Both the position numbers and the translations under genes were made by a program. DNA of 6,461 bases from an uncultured Bacteroidota bacterium (GTDB taxonomy: Bacteria > Bacteroidota > Bacteroidia > Chitinophagales > Chitinophagaceae). Within the stretch, counting starts at the first letter, position 1. Every line of letters starts with the position of its first letter. The notes beneath the pieces were generated by a model. That model saw nothing but the letters and a program-made list of their open reading frames with translations. It searched no databases and was not told where the DNA came from. The DNA lies in assembly GCA_903933995.1 (NCBI GenBank), contig CAIZMD010000550.1, positions 1 through 6,461 of the forward strand, in the 5' to 3' direction. This document shows positions 1 through 4,865 of this stretch, piece by piece.

Positions 1-660
1 AATGGCAGTAAGGGTTAATAATAATTGCCAGTGAATCTCATATTGTGACAAATCGGAAGCAAATCCAAAAAGCGCATTTAAAGCAATGATGAGTAGGGAA
101 GTGCCAATGGCTTTTTTCATGCTCAAATGAAAGGAGAAGATCAGCACCGGAATGATTAAGAAACCACCACCTGCGCCAAGCAAACCTGTTAAAATACCAA
201 TCTCAACACCGCGTATTAATGCCTTTCCATAATGCATGTCAGGTGTATGGTGGCTGCGTTTGGGTGTGGGTTTATAGATCATGTTAAAAGAAGCTAGGAT
301 CATCACTACCGCCAGTAGAATCATGGTTAAGAAAGACCTACTCACCGCAAAACTGCCTAGGTTGAATAAATGCTCAGGAATAATGGGAATCAACAAACGC
401 CGGATCAAAACAACGGTAACAATAGAGGTAATGCCAAAATAGAGCACGGCCTTCATGTCTATATTCCCTTTTCTAAAACTATTATAAGAACCGGCCAAAC
501 TACTAATGCCTACAATGAATAAGGAATAGCCTGTTGCAATGGTGGGTGGTATGTGAAAAAGGTAGACTAATACAGGAATCGTAAGTATGGATCCACCACC
601 GCCAATCAGCCCTAACGTGATGCCTATGATAAATGCAGCAAAAAAGCCAGCGATTTCCAT
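1..660 (-). CDS. TauE/SafE-family membrane permease (probable sulfite/organosulfonate or other anion exporter), 3' end cut by window edge
   Basis: The reverse complement reads from ATG at 660 to base 1 as 220 uninterrupted codons. The protein is very hydrophobic and has the two-fold internal repeat of TauE/SafE permeases: GLIGGGGSILTIPVLVY (about residues 17-33) is mirrored by GLLGAGGGFLIIPVLIF (about 159-175), each followed by a small-residue helix. The halves are joined by a polar, His/Lys-rich loop (about 130-147). Family members are usually about 250-270 residues, so roughly 30-50 C-terminal residues lie outside the window. An in-frame TAA lies upstream with no ATG between it and 660, so 660 is the best start; there is no Shine-Dalgarno site. 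Members act in the inner membrane and some export sulfite or sulfoacetate, but the substrate cannot be read from this sequence. In Bacteroidota such genes often sit beside rhodanese or persulfide-dioxygenase genes, which here would be off the left edge. Confidence 0.9.
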   Translation of the reverse strand, partial: MEIAGFFAAFIIGITLGLIGGGGSILTIPVLVYLFHIPPTIATGYSLFIVGISSLAGSYNSFRKGNIDMKAVLYFGITSIVTVVLIRRLLIPIIPEHLFNLGSFAVSRSFLTMILLAVVMILASFNMIYKPTPKRSHHTPDMHYGKALIRGVEIGILTGLLGAGGGFLIIPVLIFSFHLSMKKAIGTSLLIIALNALFGFASDLSQYEIHWQLLLTLTAI

Positions 661-751
661 GAGCGTTTCTAATGGCTGCAAAGTTGCATTATTTTAATGG
701 CATCTACTGTGATTTCAGTTACATTTAATTATTGATTAAGATTCTTTTTTT

Positions 752-767
752 AATGACAAATATCATT
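752..767. promoter_or_regulatory. Crp/Fnr-like operator candidate
   Basis: AATGACAAATATCATT has perfect 5-base inverted arms (AATGA/TCATT). It also fits the Crp/Fnr half-site layout nTGAY-N4-RTCAn exactly, although the outermost bases are A and T where Fnr sites have T and A. Its centre is 99 bases from the tauE start and about 51 from the 811 start, so it could serve either gene. Bacteroidota TauE/SafE-rhodanese clusters often include a Crp/Fnr-family regulator, which makes the reading plausible. A single AT-rich palindrome may still be chance. Confidence 0.35.
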
Positions 768-798
768 CGGCTTCTAATCAAATATTTTCAACTTTATC

Positions 799-807
799 AA
801 AAGAACC
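799..807 (+). promoter_or_regulatory. A-rich translation leader AAAAGAACC before the start at 811
   Basis: AAAAGAACC ends three bases before the ATG at 811. The same nine bases at the same distance precede the exonuclease start at 3242. Bacteroidota genes seldom use a strong Shine-Dalgarno site and instead favour A-rich sequence close to the start, so this supports 811 as the start. A specific role for the element is not established. Confidence 0.4.
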
Positions 808-810
808 CAT

Positions 811-1200
811 ATGATTATCAATAACAAATCAATTAGAGAACTCCATTTTGACCACGAGCTCTGGTTAATAGAAATGGCATTTTGGAAACAAGAAATAGAA
901 GTGCTTGACAAGTATTTGGCGGCAGTCAATGCCAGTTATTCAGATACGGTTGTTAGGGCAGAAGTGGAACATTTTCAAAACCAGTTTATTATTCAGTTGA
1001 ACTTTATCAACTCGCTTAAAAATGACGTAAAGGCCCAAGAAGCCCTGATCTCTTTGCTGGAAAATGACATTAGTAACAAAAAACTACAGCAGAAAAAAGC
1101 GGATGATGAATACGATATCCGTGACAGAATGCTGACCAACCAAAAACTCTATGTAGAGTTGAAACAATCATTCAAAAAATGGTTGTCTAATAAATTATAA
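811..1200 (+). CDS. Conserved hypothetical coiled-coil protein, 129 aa
   Basis: I do not know a function for this protein. It is soluble, with no signal peptide or membrane segment, and is rich in charged residues and Gln/Asn. Its likely long helices look like coiled coil, notably about residues 15-40 and 62-105. The stretch LHFDHELWLIEMAFWKQEI (11-29) followed by VEHFQNQFI (52-60) resembles, from memory, a small protein family common in Bacteroidota with no assigned role; I could not check this by search. The C-terminus is basic (FKKWLSNKL). The gene stands alone: it is divergent from the TauE/SafE permease, convergent with ytxJ, and ends 31 bases before the ytxJ stop. The AAAAGAACC leader supports the ATG at 811. 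Confidence 0.85.
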   Translation: MIINNKSIRELHFDHELWLIEMAFWKQEIEVLDKYLAAVNASYSDTVVRAEVEHFQNQFIIQLNFINSLKNDVKAQEALISLLENDISNKKLQQKKADDEYDIRDRMLTNQKLYVELKQSFKKWLSNKL

Positions 1201-1205
1201 GGGGA

Positions 1206-1225
1206 GCAGCATAAACGGTTGCTGC
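1206..1225. terminator. Small hairpin between convergent genes, possible weak terminator
   Basis: GCAGCA (1206-1211) and TGCTGC (1220-1225) form a perfect 6-base stem around an 8-base loop. It sits in the 31-base gap between the stop of the coiled-coil gene and the stop of ytxJ. The position is right for a shared terminator, but no U-tract follows on either strand, so intrinsic termination is uncertain. Confidence 0.35.
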
Positions 1226-1231
1226 AAGGAA

Positions 1232-1564
1232 TTATTGGGCGGACTGTTCAACCAGTTCGTCCATATTAATTCCATAATGACTCTCGTCATACACACATTC
1301 ACCCTGCTTGATTAAAAGCACTTGTGGTGATTCATGGTGTACCTGAAATTGTTCTGCTATTTGATTAGAGATATTGCGGTATTGCTTTAGGTCTAGTAGA
1401 TAAAAGTCAATGGTTTCTGGAAATTCAGACCTATTCATACGGCTAAGTGCCATGCCGCTAATGCTGCAAGTAGTACTATGCTTAAAAATAACCTGTGGTT
1501 TGTTCTTAGACGCTTCAGAAATTGTTTCTAATTGCGCTTCGCTGGTAAGTGGGATCCAATTCAT
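1232..1564 (-). CDS. ytxJ: Bacillithiol-system redox-active protein YtxJ (monothiol bacilliredoxin-like)
   Basis: This 110-residue protein has a compact thioredoxin-like fold with the YtxJ signatures: an N-terminal NWIPLTSEAQL, then VIFKHSTTCSISGMALSRM with the single active-site Cys33 in a C-S-I-S context. DLKQYRNISNQIAEQF follows, then HHESPQVLLIKQGECVYD with the probable cis-proline Pro80 and a second Cys at 90, and SHYGI. YtxJ proteins are thought to reduce mixed disulfides between bacillithiol and cytoplasmic proteins, and bacillithiol synthesis is known in many Bacteroidota. The monothiol CSIS site fits that role better than a dithiol thioredoxin reaction. Length is normal for the family. 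The start at 1564 matches the usual N-terminus, and an in-frame stop lies a few codons upstream. It follows the small lipoprotein gene by 30 bases on the same strand, so the two are probably co-transcribed. Confidence 0.9.
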   Translation of the reverse strand: MNWIPLTSEAQLETISEASKNKPQVIFKHSTTCSISGMALSRMNRSEFPETIDFYLLDLKQYRNISNQIAEQFQVHHESPQVLLIKQGECVYDESHYGINMDELVEQSAQ

Positions 1565-1594
1565 GACTAAAGTAACATCTATTTAGTAGCCAGC

Positions 1595-1720
1595 TTATCT
1601 TCCTTTGAAAAAATTCTTGTTGGTAGTAGGGCAGCCATTGCTATTTCTGCTGGAAACACAAGAACTTCCCATTACCGCAATTAGGGTAACAAGAACCATC
1701 AAGTAGCTGAATTTTTTCAT
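1595..1720 (-). CDS. Small lipoprotein, 41 aa
   Basis: The reverse complement from ATG at 1720 to TAA at 1597-1595 encodes 41 residues. It starts MKK, continues with a hydrophobic h-region (LMVLVTLIAV, residues 7-16) and reaches MGSSC with Cys21, a good lipobox for signal peptidase II. The mature peptide would be only about 21 residues: CVSSRNSNGCP followed by a basic tail (NKNFFKGR), with a second Cys at 30. Very short lipoproteins with a GCP motif and a basic end occur in Bacteroidota, but I know no function for them. The clean signal peptide, the fit in the gap and the same-strand 30-base spacing to ytxJ argue for a real gene. Its size makes it easy to miss in automatic annotation. Leu/Ser residues at -3 and -2 of the cleavage site are acceptable in Bacteroidota lipoboxes. 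Confidence 0.75.
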   Translation of the reverse strand: MKKFSYLMVLVTLIAVMGSSCVSSRNSNGCPTTNKNFFKGR

Positions 1721-1795
1721 ACAAAGGTGTTGATGAGGTAATTGACTTATTTTTATTCCTTAATACTTAACGGTAAAGATAGCTTTTCATTGTGA

Positions 1796-1824
1796 TTTGC
1801 TGCCTAGATGACCTGTTATTATTG
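1796..1824 (+). promoter_or_regulatory. Bacteroidota-type promoter candidate for the Mpl-like gene
   Basis: TTTG at 1796-1799 is followed after 17 bases by TATTATTG at 1817-1824, which matches the TAnnTTTG -7 box at all but one position. Transcription would begin near 1828-1832 and leave a leader of roughly 30 bases before the ATG at 1858. The rest of the 137-base divergent gap (1721-1857) is AT-rich. For the minus-strand lipoprotein it offers only a weaker box, TATCTTTA (complement of 1774-1781), with no matching upstream TTTG. Confidence 0.45.
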
Positions 1825-1857
1825 TTAAAGTTGCAGTTTCACTATTAAAAACCAAGT

Positions 1858-3228
1858 ATGCGGGTACATTTTATATCTATTGGAGGAAGCGTCATGCACC
1901 AATTGGCCATTGCCCTAAAAAGGAAAGGTTATCAGGTAACGGGTACAGATGACGAGATTTTTGAACCTTCCAGAACCAATCTGGATGCGGAAGGCTTGCT
2001 GCCTAGTCAAATGGGTTGGCAACCAGACATGATTACCCCTGATTTGGACGCCATCATCTTAGGAATGCACGCTAGGCAGGATAATCCGGAACTTCAAAAA
2101 GCCATCGCCTTAGGCTTAAAAATCTATTCTTTCCCAGAATATATCTACCACGAGAGCCAGCAAAAAAAGCGCATTGTAGTTGGTGGAAGCCATGGTAAAA
2201 CCACTACCACCAGTATGATCATGCACGTGCTGAGGACCCTGAATCAGAAATTTGACTACTTGGTTGGGGCCAAACTGGCCGGGTTTGACCAATCGGTTGA
2301 TATTACGGATGCACCTGTAATTGTTTGCGAGGGCGATGAATACCCCGCCAGTGCCATTGAGCGCAAACCCAAATTCCATTTTTTGTTTCCACACGTGGCC
2401 ATTCTTACGGGAATTGCCTGGGATCATATTAATGTGTTCCCCACATTTGAATTTTACTTAGAACAGTTTGTCATTTTTATCAATAAAATTGAAGCCGGTG
2501 GTTTGTTAATTTACAATGAATCTGATCCGGTTTTAGACAAATTGGTCAAAGAAAACCATCGCGCAGACCTGCGCTACCAGCCTTACGGCGTGCCAACGCA
2601 TACCATTGACAACGGCGCAACTACGGTAACCATTGAAAGACATGCTACTGGGTTAAAAGTCTTTGGTAACCATAACCTCATGAACCTTTATGCGGCTTAT
2701 TATGCCTGTGCAGAAATTGGAATTAGTGCAGCAGATTTTGTGCGCGCCATTGCCAATTTTACGGGTGCTAGCAAACGTTTAGAACTCTTGGCCAGCAATG
2801 AGCAAGTCAATGTCTATCGGGATTTTGCACACGCTCCCAGTAAGGTAAAAGCCACTATTGAAGCCGTAAAACAACAATACCCCAACCGTGAACTGATTGC
2901 CATTTTGGAATTGCATACGTTTAGCAGTTTGAATGAAGCTTTTATGAGTGAATATAACGGGGCGTTGGCCAAGGCCGATACGGCGATTGTGTTTTATTCC
3001 AAACACGCTTTAGCGTTAAAACGTATGCCTGATCTTCCTGCGGATAAAGTGCGCGAAGGATTTAACCAGCCCGGTCTATTGGTGATGAACCACAAAGAAG
3101 ACTTGCAAAACTGGTTAGAAAACCGCTCATTTGACCAAGCCAACCTGGTTTTGATGAGTAGTGGCAACTATGATGGCCTAGATATGCTTACTTTCGCCAA
3201 AAGGATTACCGGAAATTCCAATTCCTGA
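1858..3228 (+). CDS. mpl: UDP-N-acetylmuramate:L-alanyl-gamma-D-glutamyl-meso-diaminopimelate ligase (Mpl-like Mur ligase)
   Basis: This complete 456-residue Mur ligase has all three domains. The N-terminal Rossmann-like domain begins MRVHFISIGGSVMHQLA and carries GYQVTGTD (24-31), close to the start of E. coli Mpl. The central ATPase has the P-loop GGSHGKTTTT (109-118), EGDEYP (158-163), LTGIAWDHINVF (183-194) and GNHNLMN (270-276). The C-terminal domain has FTGASKRLE (301-309), DFAHAPSK (322-329) and LMSSGNYDG (432-440), the last matching the Mpl-type MSNGGFGG rather than MurC. Mpl joins recycled murein tripeptide to UDP-MurNAc in the cytoplasm, bypassing MurC, MurD and MurE. The second His of the usual DFAHHP is Ala here; as far as I recall this is common in the Bacteroidota branch, so I do not read it as inactivation. 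The start at 1858 fits the family exactly. MurC is the main alternative, but the motifs favour Mpl. Confidence 0.88.
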   Translation: MRVHFISIGGSVMHQLAIALKRKGYQVTGTDDEIFEPSRTNLDAEGLLPSQMGWQPDMITPDLDAIILGMHARQDNPELQKAIALGLKIYSFPEYIYHESQQKKRIVVGGSHGKTTTTSMIMHVLRTLNQKFDYLVGAKLAGFDQSVDITDAPVIVCEGDEYPASAIERKPKFHFLFPHVAILTGIAWDHINVFPTFEFYLEQFVIFINKIEAGGLLIYNESDPVLDKLVKENHRADLRYQPYGVPTHTIDNGATTVTIERHATGLKVFGNHNLMNLYAAYYACAEIGISAADFVRAIANFTGASKRLELLASNEQVNVYRDFAHAPSKVKATIEAVKQQYPNRELIAILELHTFSSLNEAFMSEYNGALAKADTAIVFYSKHALALKRMPDLPADKVREGFNQPGLLVMNHKEDLQNWLENRSFDQANLVLMSSGNYDGLDMLTFAKRITGNSNS

Positions 3229-3229
3229 T

Positions 3230-3238
3230 AAAAGAACC
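3230..3238 (+). promoter_or_regulatory. A-rich translation leader AAAAGAACC before the start at 3242
   Basis: These nine bases are identical in sequence and distance (three bases before ATG) to the element at 799-807. Here they fill most of the 13-base gap after the Mpl-like gene. This suggests they serve translation of the downstream gene within a shared transcript rather than transcription. Confidence 0.4.
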
Positions 3239-3241
3239 AAT

Positions 3242-4012
3242 ATGAAATTACAACTTACTCGTCCCATTGCCTTTATTGACCTGGAAACCACCGGTATCAA
3301 CATTACCAACGATAGAATTGTGGAATTGGCCATTGTGAAAATCTCAATGGATGGTACCAAGCAAGTCAAGCGCAAATTGCTGAATCCACTTATGCCTATT
3401 CCAAAACAGGCCAGTGATATTCACGGCATTACTGACGAGATGGTTAAAGACGCGCCTAGTTTTAAACAGGTAGCCAATGAGATCAAGCAATTCATTGATG
3501 GTTGTGATTTGGGAGGGTATAATAGCAATCGTTTTGATATACCCATGCTCTTAGAAGAGTTTCTTCGTGCAGGAATTGAATTTACCGTAGACGGGAAAAA
3601 ATTAGTAGACGTTCAGAAGATTTTTCACATGATGGAACAGCGTACATTAAGTGCTGCTTATAAATTTTATTGTAATAAAACCTTAGAAGGAGCCCATGGT
3701 GCAGAAGCAGATGCCACAGCTACTTGGGAGGTTTTGGAAGCACAATTAGAGCGTTATCCTCAAATTGGGGACTCGGTTGAAAACATTGTCAAGTTTACAG
3801 GAGAAGATGATATTGTTGATTTTGCCCGCCGTTTTGTAAAAGACAACGGAGTGGAAGTATTCAATTTTGGCAAACACAAGGGTAAGCCCGTAACACAAGT
3901 ACTCAAGGAAGAACCTCAATACTATGATTGGATGATGAAGGGAGATTTTCCCATGAACACCAAACAAAAACTCACAGAAATTTTGAATAGAACTTTGTTA
4001 AAAAAGGGATAA
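3242..4012 (+). CDS. DEDDh 3'-5' exonuclease (DnaQ/PolIII epsilon-like) with ExoX-like C-terminal domain
   Basis: This 256-residue protein has two parts. Residues about 8-170 form a DnaQ-like exonuclease with every catalytic motif: ExoI FIDLETTG (Asp13, Glu15), the HGI signature (61-63), ExoII GYNSNRFDIPML (Asp99) and ExoIII HGAEAD (His152, Asp157). That gives a complete DEDDh set, so the enzyme should be an active Mg2+-dependent nuclease removing 3' nucleotides. Residues about 205-248 (FNFGKHKGKPVTQVLKEEP, YYDWMMKGDFP) resemble the small domain that follows the nuclease in exonuclease X-like proteins. Free-standing enzymes of this type are linked to proofreading, repair or DNA degradation; which one applies here is unknown, and it need not be the replicative epsilon subunit. 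The gene begins 13 bases after the Mpl-like gene on the same strand, so the two are probably co-transcribed although functionally unrelated. The ATG at 3242 sits directly before the conserved N-terminal strand. Confidence 0.9.
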   Translation: MKLQLTRPIAFIDLETTGINITNDRIVELAIVKISMDGTKQVKRKLLNPLMPIPKQASDIHGITDEMVKDAPSFKQVANEIKQFIDGCDLGGYNSNRFDIPMLLEEFLRAGIEFTVDGKKLVDVQKIFHMMEQRTLSAAYKFYCNKTLEGAHGAEADATATWEVLEAQLERYPQIGDSVENIVKFTGEDDIVDFARRFVKDNGVEVFNFGKHKGKPVTQVLKEEPQYYDWMMKGDFPMNTKQKLTEILNRTLLKKG

Positions 4013-4054
4013 TTCAAGCGTTCATCAGCATCATTTCACCGATTTGGGAAGATT

Positions 4055-4077
4055 AATCTGCTCAAATGAAGCAGATT
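4055..4077 (+). terminator. Hairpin after the exonuclease gene, candidate terminator
   Basis: AATCTGCT (4055-4062) and AGCAGATT (4070-4077) are perfect 8-base complementary arms around a 7-base loop, followed by the loosely T-rich TGTAATTT. The hairpin lies 43 bases after the exonuclease stop and could end the mpl-exonuclease transcript. The tail is weak for an intrinsic terminator. The loop contains the ATG at 4066, the first ATG of the downstream frame. Confidence 0.5.
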
Positions 4078-4854
4078 TGTAATTTAGCGGCAATTCTATA
4101 TTTGGATTTGGAAAAAATAGTCATCATACCCACCTATAATGAAAAGGAGAATATCTCCCTCATTATCCACACCGTATTTGGTCTTAAACAAGGCTATCAT
4201 ATTCTGGTGGTGGATGATGGTTCCCCAGATGGTACGGCTCAGATTGTCAAAAATCTCATGAGTCAATATCCTGATCAATTATTTATTGCAGAAAGAACGG
4301 GTAAGCTAGGCTTGGGTACTGCTTATATTCATGGATTTAAATGGTGTTTGGAAAAAGGATATTCCTTCATTTTTGAAATGGATGCAGACTTTTCTCATAG
4401 TCCTCATGATTTGGAACGCTTGTATGATGCTTGTAAAACTGGCGGAGCCGATTTGTCTATTGGAAGTAGGTATGTGCCAGGAGGTAAAACAGAGAACTGG
4501 CCTATAGACAGAAAAATTTATTCTAAAGGGGGAGCTTTCTATACCAAGGTCATCACATGGATGCCAGTTAATGATCCTACTGCAGGATTTGTTTGCTATA
4601 AAAGAGAAGTCTTAGACGCCATGAACTTAGACCAAATTAGTTTTGTGGGTTATGCTTTTCAAATTGAAATGAAATTTGCTGCTTGGAAACTTGGTTTCAA
4701 GATTAAAGAAGTGCCCATCACTTTTATTGACCGCAAAATTGGTCAAAGCAAAATGAGTAAGGGTATTATTAAAGAAGGCGTGCTTGGTGTACTTAAAATT
4801 CAATGGCAAAGCCTCTTTAAAGACTACCACAAGCGTTTAAAAAACAACAACTAG
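4066..4854 (+). CDS. Polyprenol-phosphate mannosyltransferase, DPM1-like GT2 family
   Basis: This family 2 (GT-A) glycosyltransferase has a DPM1-like pattern: KIVIIPTYNEKENI (17-30), LVVDDGSPDGT (47-57), RTGKLGLGTAY (77-87), FEMDADFSH (103-111, the metal-binding DAD), GSRYVPGG (133-140), NDPTAGF (169-175), SFVGYAFQIEM (192-202) and GQSKMS (226-231). The family moves mannose from GDP-mannose to polyprenyl phosphate at the inner face of the membrane, making a lipid-linked donor for glycosylation outside. No C-terminal membrane helices are present, so it is the single-domain soluble or peripheral type. The sugar (mannose or glucose) is inferred from resemblance. The start is doubtful. From ATG 4066 the protein has about 15 residues before the conserved strand, and that ATG lies in a hairpin loop; TTG at 4108 or 4102 would give the usual short N-terminus. 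It ends 6 bases from the convergent permease stop. Confidence 0.88.
   Translation: MKQICNLAAILYLDLEKIVIIPTYNEKENISLIIHTVFGLKQGYHILVVDDGSPDGTAQIVKNLMSQYPDQLFIAERTGKLGLGTAYIHGFKWCLEKGYSFIFEMDADFSHSPHDLERLYDACKTGGADLSIGSRYVPGGKTENWPIDRKIYSKGGAFYTKVITWMPVNDPTAGFVCYKREVLDAMNLDQISFVGYAFQIEMKFAAWKLGFKIKEVPITFIDRKIGQSKMSKGIIKEGVLGVLKIQWQSLFKDYHKRLKNNN
4076..4104 (+). promoter_or_regulatory. TTTG-N17-TATATTTG promoter candidate for the glycosyltransferase gene
   Basis: TTTG (4076-4079), 17 bases, then TATATTTG (4097-4104) is a full match to the Bacteroidota vegetative promoter TTTG...TAnnTTTG, with the same 17-base spacer as the candidate before the Mpl-like gene. Transcription would begin around 4107-4112, downstream of the ATG at 4066. 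Either the gene then starts at a TTG near the 5' end of its mRNA, or the match is fortuitous and lies within coding sequence. Confidence 0.4.
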
Positions 4855-4865
4855 TTTCTTCTAGT
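4850..4865 (-). terminator. Short palindrome over both convergent stop codons, with a T-run on the minus strand
   Basis: ACTAG (4850-4854), TTTCTT, CTAGT (4861-4865) forms a 5-base stem whose arms contain the TAG stop of the glycosyltransferase and the TAG stop of the minus-strand permease. Read on the minus strand it is followed by TGTTGTTTTTT (complement of 4839-4849), the order expected of an intrinsic terminator for the permease transcript. The stem is short and AT-rich, so termination would be weak. Confidence 0.35.

Larger units (their letters stand above)
661..810. other. Divergent intergenic region between the TauE/SafE gene and the coiled-coil gene
   Basis: These 150 AT-rich bases must hold the promoters of both flanking genes. 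No perfect TAnnTTTG box is visible. The nearest plus-strand matches are TACATTTA (720-727, one mismatch) and CAACTTTA (789-796, two mismatches). On the minus strand CAACTTTG (complement of 679-686) differs at one position. None has a clear upstream TTTG at the usual distance. A T-run lies at about 744-751 and a palindrome at 752-767. Confidence 0.5.

Noticed and set aside
1..660. The glycine-rich repeated segments of the TauE/SafE gene as a recent DNA duplication
   Set aside because: The resemblance is at protein level and is the ancient two-fold repeat typical of this family; the DNA itself is not repeated.
1709..1728. CACCTTTG just before the lipoprotein ATG as a -7 promoter box
   Set aside because: It would place the transcription start inside or after the start codon, it mismatches at the TA, and no upstream TTTG is suitably spaced.
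2116..2427. Minus-strand open frame of 103 codons inside the Mpl-like gene
   Set aside because: It is antisense to the conserved ATPase domain, its translation shows no recognisable motif, and the plus-strand protein fully explains the DNA.
3746..3967. Minus-strand open frame opposite the exonuclease C-terminal domain
   Set aside because: It is a shadow of a gene with intact family motifs and has no leader or supporting homology.
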